DNA of 64,000 nucleotides from Stenotrophomonas sp. VV52 (GCF_002893095.1 NZ_PKQQ01000003.1:186001-250000); one strand, 5' to 3'. Counted from the first letter of the stretch, positions 35,130 through 45,361 are shown. Made by a program: numbers and translations. Notes: a model not told the origin generated them from the letters alone.

Positions 35130-35669
35130 TCAATAAACCAGATTGGCCACCAGCGGCACGTCGCTGTTCCAGCGCTCGCGCCCACCCAGCCCGGCCAGTT
35201 CAACCAGCACCGCCGCGCCCACCACCTCGACCTGCAGCTGCCGCGCCAGCGACAGCGCCGCCAGCAGCGTACCGCCGGTGGCCAGAACGTCGTCCACCAC
35301 CAGCACGCGCGCACCCGGCGGCAACGCGTCGGCATGCACTTCGATGCTGTCGGTGCGGTATTCCAGGGTGTAATCCTGCTTCAACGTGCGCCCCGGCAGC
35401 TTGCCCGGCTTGCGCACCGGCACGAAACCCACGCCGAGCACCTGCGCCATCGCCGCGCCCAGGATGAACCCGCGCGATTCGATGCCCATCACCGCATCCA
35501 GGGACGCATCGCGCCACGGCGCGACCATCGCGTCCACCGCGGCCGCGAAGTCCGGGCCGTTGGCCAGCAGCGGCATGATGTCCTTGAACAGGATGCCCGG
35601 CTTGGGGAAATCGGCGACGTCGCGCAGGCGGCCGGCCCAGGCCGGAACGGGGGCGGAAGAATCGGTCAT
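35130..35669 (-). CDS. apt: Adenine phosphoribosyltransferase
   Basis: 179 residues. Salvages adenine to AMP using PRPP. The PRPP-binding motif [14 protein letters not shown] and the FKDIMPLL substrate segment are clear. ATG 35669 ([15 protein letters not shown]) gives the family length; the frame is open upstream only within selO. A SMAG pair lies just downstream. Confidence 0.95.
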   Translation of the reverse strand: MTDSSAPVPAWAGRLRDVADFPKPGILFKDIMPLLANGPDFAAAVDAMVAPWRDASLDAVMGIESRGFILGAAMAQVLGVGFVPVRKPGKLPGRTLKQDYTLEYRTDSIEVHADALPPGARVLVVDDVLATGGTLLAALSLARQLQVEVVGAAVLVELAGLGGRERWNSDVPLVANLVY

Positions 35670-35706
35670 GGTCACGCAACCACAGAGGGTGGCATAGGGT
35701 AACCCC

Positions 35707-37272
35707 TCAGGAACTGCAGGACAGCATCGAGCAGCCGGCCTTGTTCCGGGCCCATTCCGGACGCTTGGCGGCGTAATGCGCGCGGCCCGGCTGTTCGTCA
35801 TAGGGATGCCGCAGCACCTCCTGCAGGGCATGCACGCCACCCAGGTCGCCCTGCTCCGCCCGTTCGATCGCCTCCTGCGCCAGCCAGTTGCGCAGCACGT
35901 ACAGCGGATTGGCCGCGCGCATGCGCTGCTGCCGCTGCGCGGGATCCAGCCCATCGGCCTGCAGCCGCAGCGCGTAGGCCTGCAGCCACGCCTGCAGCGC
36001 CGGCAGCACGGCGGCGCGACGTTCCGGGCTGTAGAACGCGTCGTCCAGCACGGCCACGTCCGGCGCCAGCGGATCGAACGCGATCAGGCCGCGGAATGCC
36101 AGGGTCATGTCCATCTCGCCCTCGTGCAGCAGCTGCAGCCAGTCGGCCATCAAGCCGAGGTCGGCATCGCCGCACGCCGCCAGGCCGAGCTTGGCCGCAG
36201 TGTCGTCGCGCTCGCACTGCGCGTGCACGGCCTGGAACCGGGCCAGGCCGGCGTGCAGCGGCGCCACGTCCTCGAACAGCGGCGCCAGCGCCTGTGCCAG
36301 CCGGGTCAGGTTCCAGTACGCCACCTGCGGCTGGGTGCCGAAGCGATAACGACGGCCCTGCGCGTCGGTCGTGTTCGGGGTCCAGTCCGGGTCGTAGTCG
36401 TCCACCCAGCCGTACGGGCCATAGTCGATGGTCAGGCCGAGGATGGACAGGTTGTCGGTGTTCATCACGCCATGCACGAAGCCGACCCGCATCCAGTGCG
36501 CGACCAGCACGGCGGTGCGCTCGCAGACCTGCGCAAACCACGCGCCGTAACGGTCCGCGCCGGCCTCGGCCAGTTCGGGGAAATCGCGCGCGATGCAGGC
36601 ATCGGCCAGGTGCCGCAGCAGGGCCACGTCGCCGCGCGAGGCCGGCAGCTCGAAACTGCCGAAGCGCAGGAATGAGGGGGCCACCCGGCACACCACCGCG
36701 CCGGGTTCCGCCTCGGGGTGACCGTCATAGAACATGTCGCGCACTACCGGGTCGCCGGTCTCCACCAGGCTGAGCGCGCGGGTGGTGGGCACGCCCAGGT
36801 GATGCATGGCTTCGCTGCACAGGAATTCGCGGATCGACGAGCGCAGCACCGCACGGCCATCGGCGCCGCGCGAATACGGGGTGCGCCCCGCCCCTTTCAG
36901 CTGCAGCTCCCAGTAGCGTCCGTCCGGCGCCACCAGCTGCCCCAGCGAGATCGCGCGGCCGTCGCCGAGCTGGCCGGCCCAGTGCCCGAACTGGTGCCCA
37001 CCGTAGTTGGCGGCCCACGGCTGCATGCCTTCGTACAGCGCATTGCCGCCGAACACGCGGGGGAAATCGGCACTGTCCAGCAGGTCCTGGCCCAGGCCCA
37101 GCTGGGTGGCCAGCTCGGGGGAGTACGCCAGCAGCCGCGGCGCCGCCACTGGCGTCGGCATCACCGACGACCACAGCGCGCCGCGCACCTCGCGCACGCG
37201 CGGGCCGGTTTCGTCGTCGCCGGGCTGGTCGCGGAGGAAACGGTTGTCGAAGCGCAACGGTTCAGTGCTCAT
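35707..37272 (-). CDS. selO: Protein AMPylase SelO (YdiU family)
   Basis: 521 residues from ATG 37272 ([15 protein letters not shown]). Pseudokinase-fold enzyme that transfers AMP to proteins and influences redox homeostasis. Family motifs include [38 protein letters not shown] and [10 protein letters not shown]. The C-terminal CSMLSCSS has cysteines at 514 and 519, the conserved regulatory disulfide pair. Minus-strand neighbour of apt and of the glutathione transferase gene. Confidence 0.93.
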   Translation of the reverse strand: MSTEPLRFDNRFLRDQPGDDETGPRVREVRGALWSSVMPTPVAAPRLLAYSPELATQLGLGQDLLDSADFPRVFGGNALYEGMQPWAANYGGHQFGHWAGQLGDGRAISLGQLVAPDGRYWELQLKGAGRTPYSRGADGRAVLRSSIREFLCSEAMHHLGVPTTRALSLVETGDPVVRDMFYDGHPEAEPGAVVCRVAPSFLRFGSFELPASRGDVALLRHLADACIARDFPELAEAGADRYGAWFAQVCERTAVLVAHWMRVGFVHGVMNTDNLSILGLTIDYGPYGWVDDYDPDWTPNTTDAQGRRYRFGTQPQVAYWNLTRLAQALAPLFEDVAPLHAGLARFQAVHAQCERDDTAAKLGLAACGDADLGLMADWLQLLHEGEMDMTLAFRGLIAFDPLAPDVAVLDDAFYSPERRAAVLPALQAWLQAYALRLQADGLDPAQRQQRMRAANPLYVLRNWLAQEAIERAEQGDLGGVHALQEVLRHPYDEQPGRAHYAAKRPEWARNKAGCSMLSCSS

Positions 37273-37309
37273 CACGACAAGGTGGGGGCGTCGGGATGCC
37301 CCCACAAGC

Positions 37310-38002
37310 TCAGGCCGCGCCAGCGCCCAGGTTCAACGGGCCGCCCCGCTCCACCGCCCGCTGATATGCCGGCCGCTGTTCGATGCGCTGCAGGAAGCCC
37401 TTCAGCCTCGGGTAGGCCTCCATGCTGCCGGCGCGCGACGCGGCGGCCTGGATCGGGAAGCTCATCTGGATGTCGGCGGCGGTGAAGCGCTCGCCGGCGA
37501 ACCAGGGCGCGGCAGTCAGTTCGCGCTCCATCCAGTCCAGGTGGAGCTTCAGCTGCGGGCCCACGAAGGTCTTCATCACCTTGTCGGCAATGCCACGGGC
37601 AATGGGCCTGGCGAAGAACGGCATCGGCGCCTTGCGCACCCGCGCGAACACCAGGCTCATCAACAGCGGCGGCATCGCCGAGCCTTCGGCGTAGTGCATC
37701 CAGTAGCGGTAGCGCACGCGCTCGGGCGCCTGTGCGGGCAGCAGTTCCGGCGACAGCTGGCGGCCGCTGTCATAGCGGTCGGCCAGGTACTCCAGGATCG
37801 CACCGGATTCGGCCAGCACCAGCGCGTCGTCCTGCAGTACCGGCGATTTGCCGAGCGGGTGGATGTCGCGCAGGGACTGCGGGGCCAGCCAGGTCTTCGC
37901 ATCGCGCTGGTAGTTGACCAGCTGGTACGGCAGGTTCAGTTCTTCAAGCATCCACAGCACGCGCTGCGAGCGCGAGTGGTCCAGATGGTGCACCTTGATC
38001 AT
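37310..38002 (-). CDS. Glutathione S-transferase family protein
   Basis: 230 residues from ATG 38002 ([17 protein letters not shown]). The N-terminal thioredoxin-like domain carries the glutathione-site Ser region ([14 protein letters not shown]) and the GKSPVL and [14 protein letters not shown] segments. The C-terminal all-helical domain contains [14 protein letters not shown]. Class and substrate are not evident. It is separated from the cold-shock gene upstream by a terminator, so it needs its own promoter. Confidence 0.9.
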   Translation of the reverse strand: MIKVHHLDHSRSQRVLWMLEELNLPYQLVNYQRDAKTWLAPQSLRDIHPLGKSPVLQDDALVLAESGAILEYLADRYDSGRQLSPELLPAQAPERVRYRYWMHYAEGSAMPPLLMSLVFARVRKAPMPFFARPIARGIADKVMKTFVGPQLKLHLDWMERELTAAPWFAGERFTAADIQMSFPIQAAASRAGSMEAYPRLKGFLQRIEQRPAYQRAVERGGPLNLGAGAA

Positions 38003-38065
38003 CGGCAGGTCCGCGAAGGCAAATCGACATGCTACCCGTCGGCGCGTCTGCACCGCGCAATAAAA

Positions 38066-38093
38066 AACGCCGGAAGCTTTCGCTTCCGGCGTT
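38066..38093 (-). terminator. Intrinsic terminator after the cold-shock gene
   Basis: Minus strand: 12-bp stem AACGCCGGAAGC / GCTTCCGGCGTT with a 4-base loop, running into TTTTTTA (38067-38061). It lies 29 bases beyond the csp stop. Confidence 0.9.
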
Positions 38094-38121
38094 CCTGGCA
38101 ACCTTACGGTTGCAGGGGCAA

Positions 38122-38331
38122 TTAAGCCGCCTGCACCTGGTCAGCCTGCATGCCCTTCTGGCCCTGCACGGCGACGAAGGTGACCTTCTGGCCTTCCTGC
38201 AGCGACTTGAAGCCGGTGCCCTGGATGGCGCGGAAGTGGACGAAGAGGTCCGGGCCGCTTTCCGGGGTGATGAAGCCGAAGCCCTTGGCATCGTTGAACC
38301 ACTTGACGGTGCCGCTCTGACGATCAGACAT
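38122..38331 (-). CDS. Cold-shock domain protein (CspA family)
   Basis: 69 residues, a single cold-shock OB fold. RNP1 (KGFGFITP) and RNP2 (LFVHF) are intact, so it should bind single-stranded RNA/DNA as an RNA chaperone. A strong ribosome-binding site (AGGAG) precedes the ATG. Followed by its own terminator: a monocistronic gene. A long A/T-rich leader upstream is typical of cspA-type genes, which are controlled by leader folding. Confidence 0.95.
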   Translation of the reverse strand: MSDRQSGTVKWFNDAKGFGFITPESGPDLFVHFRAIQGTGFKSLQEGQKVTFVAVQGQKGMQADQVQAA

Positions 38332-38759
38332 GTTACTAACTCCTGAAACATAAGTTGAAATAATCGCGGCCGCCGGATTTCCGGAGCCGAGACTGAGTTG
38401 CAGGCGTTGGTAAAGCGGATCGATGAGCGGATCGTGAGATCAACTGCACCAGGCCACGATTCACGGTGACCCTAGCAAACACAGTGTGGGGGACGATACG
38501 CGCCTTTTACCGAAAAAGCGATAGCTGGGTGATTCAGCCATCTCCCCCCGTCCCGCCTGACAGGACAAGGGGTAGGCGCATCCTACACGAATTGGAGTGC
38601 CCTATTCATGTATTTCCAGGCTTAATTTGAGCCAAACGCGAGGCCTCTGATGCCTACGGATGGGTAGACGAGAAGCCGATAGGAGGGGTAGAGCCGCGCC
38701 TCTAGACCGGCGGGCGCCGTTCTGACGAACGCGTCGCCACGCGCCATTCACCCACCGCA
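38332..38759. other. 428-base gene-free region: csp leader and unassigned sequence
   Basis: The first ~140 bases (38332-38470) probably hold the csp promoter and 5' leader on the minus strand, including a GC hairpin CCGGATTTCCGG near 38373 and the repeated GGATCGATGAGCGGATCG segment. The remainder, up to the pseudouridine synthase stop at 38760, shows no ORF with family features, no terminator and only short palindromes. I assign nothing further. Confidence 0.5.
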
Positions 38760-39650
38760 TCACCTCGGGACATCGCCAAGCGTCAGGCCGCTGGTAAACC
38801 GCCTCCGCTCCCCGGTCAGCGGGTCCTCGAACGCCAGCTCCCTCGCCAGCAGCTGCAGAGGCGCGGCGGTTGGCGCCCCGTCCAGCTCCGGATACAGGTC
38901 GTCGCCGAAGATCGGCGCGCCCAGCGCTGCCATGTGTACCCGCAGCTGGTGCTTGCGGCCGGTTTCCGGGTGCAGCCGATAGCGCCAGACCGGGCCATCC
39001 GCGTCAATTACGTCGATCCGGGTGCGCGCATTGGGCTCGCCTGCCGCCTCCGCCATCCGGAAGAACGGGTCGCCCGGCACCAGCCGGCTGTGGCGCTCCA
39101 GTGGGAACGCCACCCCGGGCAGGGCCTGCGCCAAGGCCTCATAGGTCTTTTCGATGCGCCGCTCACGAAACAGCCGCTGATAGGCGTCGCGCGTCCCCAC
39201 GTGGGTGGAGAACAGCACCAGCCCGGCGGTCAGCCGGTCGAGCCGGTGCAGCGGCACCAGCGCCGGGTTGCCGGTGCGTGCCACCAGCCGCGCCAGCAGG
39301 GTCTGCCGGACGTAGCCACCGGCCGGCGTGACCGGCAGGAAATGCGGCTTGTCGGCGACCAGCAGGTGCGCGTCGACGTGCAGGATCGCTTCTTGGGCCG
39401 GGATCACCGGTTCGTCGGCGACCTCGCGGAAATACTGGATCTCCAGCCCGACCTGCCAGGGCTGGTCGGGGGACAGCGCCCTGCCCTGCGCGTCGCGGAC
39501 CCGGCCCCGCGCGAAACGGTCCTGCCACTGGGCGCGGTCGATGCGCGGGAAGCGCTCGCACAGTCCGTCCAGCAGGCAGCGCCAGGCGCCGGGCGGCAGC
39601 TGCAGGCGGCTCGGCCGTTCGGTCGTATGAAGGGAATCGGGCGCAGTCAT
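38760..39650 (-). CDS. RluA-family pseudouridine synthase
   Basis: 296 residues from ATG 39650 (MTAPDSLHTTERPSRLQ). The catalytic Asp is in LVPLHRLDRLTAGL, followed by the family segments TYEALAQALPG and GRKHQLRVHMAALGAPIFGDDLY. It lacks a full S4 domain. It resembles the group annotated RluA/TruC-like, but the target uridine cannot be named. Minus-strand GATAAT (39665-39660) lies nine bases before the ATG, suggesting a very short leader. Divergent from yaeQ. Confidence 0.88.
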   Translation of the reverse strand: MTAPDSLHTTERPSRLQLPPGAWRCLLDGLCERFPRIDRAQWQDRFARGRVRDAQGRALSPDQPWQVGLEIQYFREVADEPVIPAQEAILHVDAHLLVADKPHFLPVTPAGGYVRQTLLARLVARTGNPALVPLHRLDRLTAGLVLFSTHVGTRDAYQRLFRERRIEKTYEALAQALPGVAFPLERHSRLVPGDPFFRMAEAAGEPNARTRIDVIDADGPVWRYRLHPETGRKHQLRVHMAALGAPIFGDDLYPELDGAPTAAPLQLLARELAFEDPLTGERRRFTSGLTLGDVPR

Positions 39651-39692
39651 GGCCCACCCATTATCATGGCGCTCTTTGTTCACGGTACCCCC

Positions 39693-40244
39693 ATGGCCCT
39701 CACCGCCACCATCCGCAAGGCCGAACTGCAGATCAGCGACATGGATCGCGGCTACTACGCCAGCCATAACCTGACCCTGGCCCAGCACCCTTCCGAGACC
39801 GATGACCGGTTGATGGTGCGCCTGCTGGCCTTCGCGCTGAACGCCGAGGACCGGCTGGAGTTCGGCCGCGGGCTGAGCGTGGACGACGAACCGGACCTGT
39901 GGAAGCAGGACTACACCGGCGCCATCGAGCGCTGGATCGACCTGGGCCAGCCCGACGAGTCGCGCCTGCGCAAAGCGGCGGGCCGTGCCGGCGCGGTGCA
40001 GCTGATCACCTACGGCGGCCGCGCGGCCGACATCTGGTGGGAGCGCAACGCTTCGGCGCTGAACAAGCTCAAGACCCTGGAAGTGCTGGACCTGCCCGGC
40101 GAGTTCGTCGAGCAGTGGGGCGCGCAGATCGAGCGCAGCATGCGCTGGACGGTGATCATCCAGGACGGCGAGGTGCAGCTGATGTCCGACAAGGCCGAGC
40201 TGAGCGTCATTCCCACCTGGCGCAAGCCCGCTCCGCAGGCATGA
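39693..40244 (+). CDS. yaeQ: YaeQ family protein
   Basis: 183 residues from ATG 39693 (MALTATIRKAELQISDMDR), aligned to E. coli YaeQ, which begins MALKATIYK. Conserved segments are LTLAQHPSETDDRLMVRLLAF, FGRGLSVDDEPDLW and IWWERN. YaeQ has a PD-(D/E)XK nuclease-like fold and was once proposed to suppress RfaH loss; its function is uncertain. Ten bases separate it from the next gene. Confidence 0.93.
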   Translation: MALTATIRKAELQISDMDRGYYASHNLTLAQHPSETDDRLMVRLLAFALNAEDRLEFGRGLSVDDEPDLWKQDYTGAIERWIDLGQPDESRLRKAAGRAGAVQLITYGGRAADIWWERNASALNKLKTLEVLDLPGEFVEQWGAQIERSMRWTVIIQDGEVQLMSDKAELSVIPTWRKPAPQA

Positions 40245-40254
40245 GCAACGCGGC

Positions 40255-41439
40255 ATGAGCACCACCCGCTGCGATGTCCTGGTGATCGGCGCCGGCGCTG
40301 CCGGCCTGATGTGCGCGCTCACCGCCGGCCGGCGCGGGCGCATGGTGCAGGTGATCGACCATGCCAACAAGGTCGGCAAGAAGATCCTGATGTCCGGCGG
40401 CGGCCGCTGCAATTTCACCAACACCGGCACCACCCCGGCCAACTTCCTGTCGGCCAACCCGCATTTCTGCAAGTCGGCGCTGGCCCGCTATACGCCGTGG
40501 AACTTCATCGAGATGGTGGAGCGGCACGGCATCGCGTACCACGAGAAGGAACTGGGCCAGCTGTTCTGCGACATTTCGTCGAAGCAGATCGTGCGCATGC
40601 TGATGGACGAGTGCACGGCCGCCGGCGCGCAGGTCCGCACCGACTGCACGGTGGAGAAGGTGGAACGCGGCAGCGACGGCTTCCATGTGCAGACCACGCA
40701 GGGGCGTTTCCACGCCGCCTCGCTGGTGGTCGCCACCGGCGGGCTGTCCATTCCCAGCCTGGGCGCCACCGGGTTCGGCTATGAGCTGGCCCGCCAGTTC
40801 GGCCACGCGGTGCTGCCGACCCGGGCCGGGCTGGTCCCGCTGACCCTGAGCGGCAAGCACCAGGAACGCTTCCACGAGCTCAGCGGGGTGGCGCTGCCGG
40901 TGGCGGCGCGCTGCAACGATGTCGAGTTCCGCAACTCGCTGCTGATCACCCATCGCGGCATCAGCGGGCCGGCGATCCTGCAGATCTCCTCGTTCTGGCA
41001 GCCCGCCGACGACCTGCGCCTGGACCTGCTGCCCGGCCAGGACGCCGAGGAGTGGCTGCGCACGATGAAGCGCGAGCGCGGCGCGGCCGAGCTGCGCACG
41101 GTGCTGTCGGAGGTGCTGCCGCGCCGGCTGGCGCTGCGCCTGTGCGAACACTGGCTGCCGGACCGGCCGGTGCGCCAGATCGACGAGCGCGAGCTGCGCC
41201 AGGCGGCCGCCCTGCTGCAGGACTTCCCGCTGGTCGCCAGTGGGACCGAGGGCTACCGTACCGCGGAGGTCACGCTGGGGGGCGTGGACACGCGTAGGGT
41301 GTCGTCCAGTACGTTCGAGTCGCAGCTGGTTCCGGGCCTGCATTTCGTGGGTGAGGTGCTGGATGTGACCGGCTGGCTGGGCGGCTACAACTTCCAGTGG
41401 GCCTGGGCCAGCGGCCACGCCGCCGGCCAGGTCGTGTAG
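40255..41439 (+). CDS. BaiN/HI0933-family NAD(P)/FAD-dependent oxidoreductase
   Basis: 394 residues. FAD-binding Rossmann motif GAGAAGLMCAL near residue 12, then the HI0933 signature KVGKKILMSGGGRCNFTN, and a C-terminal FAD segment (TGWLGGYNFQWAWASGHAAG). Family members are flavoproteins of poorly known role (BaiN reduces bile acids; most homologues do not). Likely operon with yaeQ. Confidence 0.92.
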   Translation: MSTTRCDVLVIGAGAAGLMCALTAGRRGRMVQVIDHANKVGKKILMSGGGRCNFTNTGTTPANFLSANPHFCKSALARYTPWNFIEMVERHGIAYHEKELGQLFCDISSKQIVRMLMDECTAAGAQVRTDCTVEKVERGSDGFHVQTTQGRFHAASLVVATGGLSIPSLGATGFGYELARQFGHAVLPTRAGLVPLTLSGKHQERFHELSGVALPVAARCNDVEFRNSLLITHRGISGPAILQISSFWQPADDLRLDLLPGQDAEEWLRTMKRERGAAELRTVLSEVLPRRLALRLCEHWLPDRPVRQIDERELRQAAALLQDFPLVASGTEGYRTAEVTLGGVDTRRVSSSTFESQLVPGLHFVGEVLDVTGWLGGYNFQWAWASGHAAGQVV

Positions 41440-41529
41440 GCGCGCGCGCATTCCGTGACCGGCGCCCGCCGCCGGCATGGACGAAGCGGCACGCATCGTG
41501 TATCAAGTTTGCAGTCTGGGGAGTAGTGA

Positions 41530-43599
41530 ATGCAGAACGCGAATGACATCACCGTCCGCCTGCTGATCGTGGATGACAGCGGCGAGAACGCCGAAACCAT
41601 CGTCAGCCTGCTGCGCAACAGCGGCATCGCGGTGCGCCCGGCGCGCCCGCAGAACGCCGAGGAGCTGGCGCAGATCATCGGCAGCCAGCCGATCGACCTT
41701 GTCCTGGCGGCGCCGGCGCAGAGCATCCCGCTGCTGCAGGTGACCCAGCAGATCGCGGCCAGCGGCAAGGACATTCCGATGATCCTGCTGGCCGAGAGCA
41801 TCAATGAGTCGGAATGGGTGGAAGCCAGTGCCAACGGCATCCGCGCGGTCGCCCTGCGCAACCGCCCGGAACACCTGCTGGCGGTGGTGCGCAATGAGTG
41901 GACCGACCTGCACGCGCGCCGCGGGCTGCGCCGGATCGAGGCGCAGATGCGCGAGACGGAGCGCCGCTGCGATGCGCTGATCGCGTCTTCGCGCGACCCC
42001 ATCGCCTACGTCCACGAGGGCATGCACATCCGCGCCAACGAGGCCTACCTGGAGATGTTCGGGTACGAGGCGTTCGACGACGTGGAAGGCATTTCGCTGC
42101 TGGACATGGTTGCGCCGCAGCACGTGGAAGGCTTCAAGCAGCTGTTGAAGTCGCTCAGCAAGGGCGAGCCGCCGCCGCCGCAGTACCAGGTGGATGCGCG
42201 CAACCAGGACGGCGCGGTGTTTGCCGCGACGATGGAATTCACCCCGGCGACCTATGAGGGCGAGAGCTGCCTGCAGGTGGTGTTCCGCCGCCGGATGGAG
42301 TTCGACCCGGAACTGGCCCGCGAGGTGGAGGACCTGCGCCAGCGCGACCAGGTGACGGGGCTGCTCAACCGGCAGACCTTCATGCTGCACGTGGAAAACG
42401 CGGTGGCTCAGGCGGGCCGCAGCGAGGGCCGGTTCGGGCTGCTGCTGGTGGAGCCGGATCATTACGCGCGGCTGTTGCCGGACATCGGGCTGGATTCGGC
42501 CGATGCGCTGATCGCGGCGCTGGCGAAGGTGCTGGCGGATACGGTGGGCGACAGTGCGCAGCTGGCGCGCTACGGCGAGCACAGCCTGGCGGTGCTGACC
42601 GAGGGTGCGTTCGCGGACACCGAGGCGCTGGCGGACCGGATCCGGGAGGCATTCGCGGCGCAGGTGTTCAGCATCGGCGAGCGTTCGGCGACGGTGACGG
42701 TGAGCATTGGCGGCGTGCAGGTGGGCGAGAAGATCGCGAGCGTCGGGCAGGTGCTGGCGCGCGCGACGGAATGCCAGCAGGCGGCGTCGGAACTGGGCAA
42801 CACGAGCCGGATCTTCGATCCGGCGGCGGTGGACCGGGTGGAGGAAGAGCGCATCCAGCGCTGGGTGGCGCGGATCAACGAGGCTTTGGCCGGCGACGGT
42901 TTCCAGCTGCACTACCAGCCGGTGCTGAACCTGGGTGGCGAGCCGCTGGAGCTGTACGAGGCGTATCTGCGCCTGGACAACAACGGGGAGCTGGTGAGCC
43001 CGGCGGCCTTCCTGGGCATTGCCGAGGAGCACGGGCTGCTGGCGGACATCAACCGCTGGGTGGTGGGGCATGCGATCAGCGTGCTGGGGCAGCGCGCACG
43101 CGCGGGCCATGCGACGCACATGATGGTGAAAATCACCCCGGAATCGTTCAACGACCCGCAGATGGTGGCGACGATCCGTCGGGAGCTGGAGGCACACGGG
43201 GTGCCGGGCGAGCGCCTGTGGCTGCACGCGCCGGAAGCGAAGGTGTTCACGCACCTGCGCAACGCGCAGCAGTTCCTGGCGGACGTGGCGCCGCTGGGCT
43301 GCCGGATCGGGTTGGAGCAGTTCGGTTCTGGGCTGGATTCGTTCCAGCTGCTGGCGCACTTCCAGCCGCAGTTCCTGAAGCTGGACCGCGACTTCACCAG
43401 CGATTTCGCGCGGACCCGCGAAAACGCAGACAAGATCAGCGAAATCACCACGCGCGCGCAGGAAGCGAACATCCGCACGATCGCGGAGTTCATCGCGGAC
43501 GCGAACTCGATGAGCATGCTGTTCAGTGCCGGCGTCGATTACGTGCAGGGCGAGTTCGTCGGCCCGGCCGGCCCGGTGATGAACTTCGATTTCGGTTGA
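41530..43599 (+). CDS. fimX: FimX-like c-di-GMP effector (REC-like, PAS, degenerate GGDEF and EAL)
   Basis: 689 residues. Order: receiver-like domain (about 1-125, RLLIVDDSGENA), PAS (about 155-260), a GGDEF domain whose motif is decayed (ARYGEHSLAVL), and an EAL domain with EAY in place of EAL (ELYEAYLRL) and EQFGSG instead of DDFGTG. Both enzyme sites are therefore probably inactive and the EAL domain may bind c-di-GMP as a receptor. This is the FimX layout, which controls type IV pilus assembly via PilZ/PilB in xanthomonads. Its 3' half uses GCG for nearly all Ala codons. Confidence 0.82.
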   Translation: MQNANDITVRLLIVDDSGENAETIVSLLRNSGIAVRPARPQNAEELAQIIGSQPIDLVLAAPAQSIPLLQVTQQIAASGKDIPMILLAESINESEWVEASANGIRAVALRNRPEHLLAVVRNEWTDLHARRGLRRIEAQMRETERRCDALIASSRDPIAYVHEGMHIRANEAYLEMFGYEAFDDVEGISLLDMVAPQHVEGFKQLLKSLSKGEPPPPQYQVDARNQDGAVFAATMEFTPATYEGESCLQVVFRRRMEFDPELAREVEDLRQRDQVTGLLNRQTFMLHVENAVAQAGRSEGRFGLLLVEPDHYARLLPDIGLDSADALIAALAKVLADTVGDSAQLARYGEHSLAVLTEGAFADTEALADRIREAFAAQVFSIGERSATVTVSIGGVQVGEKIASVGQVLARATECQQAASELGNTSRIFDPAAVDRVEEERIQRWVARINEALAGDGFQLHYQPVLNLGGEPLELYEAYLRLDNNGELVSPAAFLGIAEEHGLLADINRWVVGHAISVLGQRARAGHATHMMVKITPESFNDPQMVATIRRELEAHGVPGERLWLHAPEAKVFTHLRNAQQFLADVAPLGCRIGLEQFGSGLDSFQLLAHFQPQFLKLDRDFTSDFARTRENADKISEITTRAQEANIRTIAEFIADANSMSMLFSAGVDYVQGEFVGPAGPVMNFDFG

Positions 43600-43660
43600 T
43601 GCGATCCCTGGTTGCCCGCCATCCGTGGCGCCGGGCCCTGCCCGGCTGCTGTTGGATTCA

Positions 43661-44018
43661 GGCGAACAGCCCTCGGGTGCAAGGGTCCCCTGGCTTGGGC
43701 CGCCCGGTGCCGGTTTGCGGGGTCGCCGTGAACCCATCCATGGGGGCTAAGCGGTCGCCATCCATGGCGCCGATTCCCCCGCAAACCGACCCCGGTCGAC
43801 CCTCTGACAGTTGGCCGGTGGCCACGGGAAACGCGGAAACCCAACGCGCAGTGACACGCCATGCGTGTACGCCGTTCCCAACCGCACACGACCCTGTATG
43901 GGGGCGGCCGCCGGGTAGCCCCCGGAGGGACGCTAGAAAACATGGATGTTTTCTAGCAGCCCCCATGGATGGGTTCACGGCGTGTCCCGGAGCGGGGCTG
44001 CCCGGCGGCCGCCCCTGC
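43661..44018. repeat. Long structured intergenic repeat, copy B
   Basis: 358 bases between fimX and fabV, homologous to 18574-19115 in the same orientation. Shared parts: CGGTTTGCGGGG (43711-43722) pairing with CCCCGCAAACCG (43777-43788), duplicated CCATCCATGG, the hairpin with GCTAGAAAACAT arms (43932-43957), and outer arms 43901-43922/43994-44015 that pair at 21 of 22 positions plus one G-U. It lacks the ~85-base insert of copy A. The fimX-fabV gap (43600-44104) holds nothing else except the fabV terminator. Confidence 0.85.
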
Positions 44019-44058
44019 TCGAAGTAACGAGACGCTGCTCTTTGCAGCAGAAACGAAA

Positions 44059-44080
44059 ATGCCGCCCAGAAGGACGGCAT
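44059..44080 (-). terminator. Intrinsic terminator after fabV
   Basis: Minus strand: ATGCCG (44080-44075) pairs with CGGCAT (44064-44059) and the stem can extend over a bulge; it is followed by TTTTCGTTTC. Twenty-five bases after the fabV stop. Confidence 0.75.
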
Positions 44081-44104
44081 CTCGTTTCCGATCACAGGTT
44101 CAAA

Positions 44105-45361
44105 TCAGGTCATATCGACCAGGTCGGGAATCGAAACATCCGTCGCCACATCCGCTTCGTAATCCACGCCTTCGACGCCGAACCCGAACAGCTTCAGGAA
44201 GTCGGCCTTGTAGCCGGCCAGGTCGCTGATCTCGTAAAGGTTCTCGTTGGTCACCTGCGGCCAAAGCGCGACGACTTCAGCCTGCACGTCCGGTGCCATT
44301 TCCTTGTAGTCCGCACGCAGGCGGCCCGCTTCGTCGACCAGCTCCACCGTGCGGCCGTCGGCCAGCAGCTGGTGGCGCAGGCGCTCCACCGCGGGGCCGC
44401 TGTCCTTGCCGCCGTAGACGATGTCGTACAGCGTATCCAGCTGCTCGATGCAGCCCTCGTGCGTACCGCGCTCCTTCATCACCTTGAACAGCAGCGACAG
44501 GTACAGCGGCATGGTCGGAATCGCCGAGCTGGCCTGCGTGACCACCGCCTTCAGCACCGACACGCGCGCGTCGCCGCCCAGCGGTGCCAGCTTGGCGCGG
44601 ATGCCCTGCACCTTCTGGTCCAGGTCCTTCTTCGCCGCACCGATCGAACCGTTCCAGTAGATCGCCTGGGTGATTTCCTCGCCCACGTAGGTGAAGGCCG
44701 TGGTGGTCGCACCCTCGGCCAGCACACCGGCCTCCAGCAGCGCGTCGATCCACATCTGCCAGTCCTCGCCGCCCATCACCGCCACCGTGCCCGCGACTTC
44801 TTCCGGGGTGGCCGGCTCGATCGTGGTTTCGGTGATCACTTCCTTGTCGGTGTCCAGGCCGCGCAGGGTGATCGGCGCGCCGATCGGCTTCAGCGTCGAG
44901 CTGATCACCTCACCGGTCTTCGGGTGCTTGCGGCGCGGCGCGGCCAGGCTGTACACCACCTGGTCGACCTGGCCCAGGTCCTGCCGGATCAGCTCGATGA
45001 CCTTGGCCTTCACCTCGTCCGAGAACGCATCGCCGTTCACGCTGCGCGCGTACAGGCCGGCCTCCGTGGCGTACTTCTGGAATGCCGCCGAGTTGTACCA
45101 GCCCGCCGTACCCGGCTTGGTTTCGGTACCCGGACGCTCGAAGAACACGCCGAGCGTCGCCGCGCCGCTGCCGAACGCGGCGGTGATGCGGGCCGCAAGG
45201 CCATAACCGGTGGACGCACCCAGCACCAGCACGCGCTTGGGACCGTTCTGGATCTTCGGCTGCGCCTTGATGTAATCGATCTGCTGCTTGACGGCTGCGT
45301 CGCAGCCGACCGGATGGGTGGTGACGCAGATGAAGCCGCGCACACGCGGTTTGATGACCAT
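44105..45361 (-). CDS. fabV: Trans-2-enoyl-ACP/CoA reductase FabV
   Basis: 418 residues from ATG 45361 ([20 protein letters not shown]). NADH-dependent enoyl reductase for the last step of fatty-acid elongation. Family marks are the start motif MVIKPRxRGFIC, the cofactor site [15 protein letters not shown], and the Y-x8-K active site in [13 protein letters not shown]. FabV enzymes are naturally tolerant of triclosan and are a typical enoyl reductase of Stenotrophomonas/Xanthomonas. Own promoter and terminator. Confidence 0.96.
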   Translation of the reverse strand: MVIKPRVRGFICVTTHPVGCDAAVKQQIDYIKAQPKIQNGPKRVLVLGASTGYGLAARITAAFGSGAATLGVFFERPGTETKPGTAGWYNSAAFQKYATEAGLYARSVNGDAFSDEVKAKVIELIRQDLGQVDQVVYSLAAPRRKHPKTGEVISSTLKPIGAPITLRGLDTDKEVITETTIEPATPEEVAGTVAVMGGEDWQMWIDALLEAGVLAEGATTTAFTYVGEEITQAIYWNGSIGAAKKDLDQKVQGIRAKLAPLGGDARVSVLKAVVTQASSAIPTMPLYLSLLFKVMKERGTHEGCIEQLDTLYDIVYGGKDSGPAVERLRHQLLADGRTVELVDEAGRLRADYKEMAPDVQAEVVALWPQVTNENLYEISDLAGYKADFLKLFGFGVEGVDYEADVATDVSIPDLVDMT

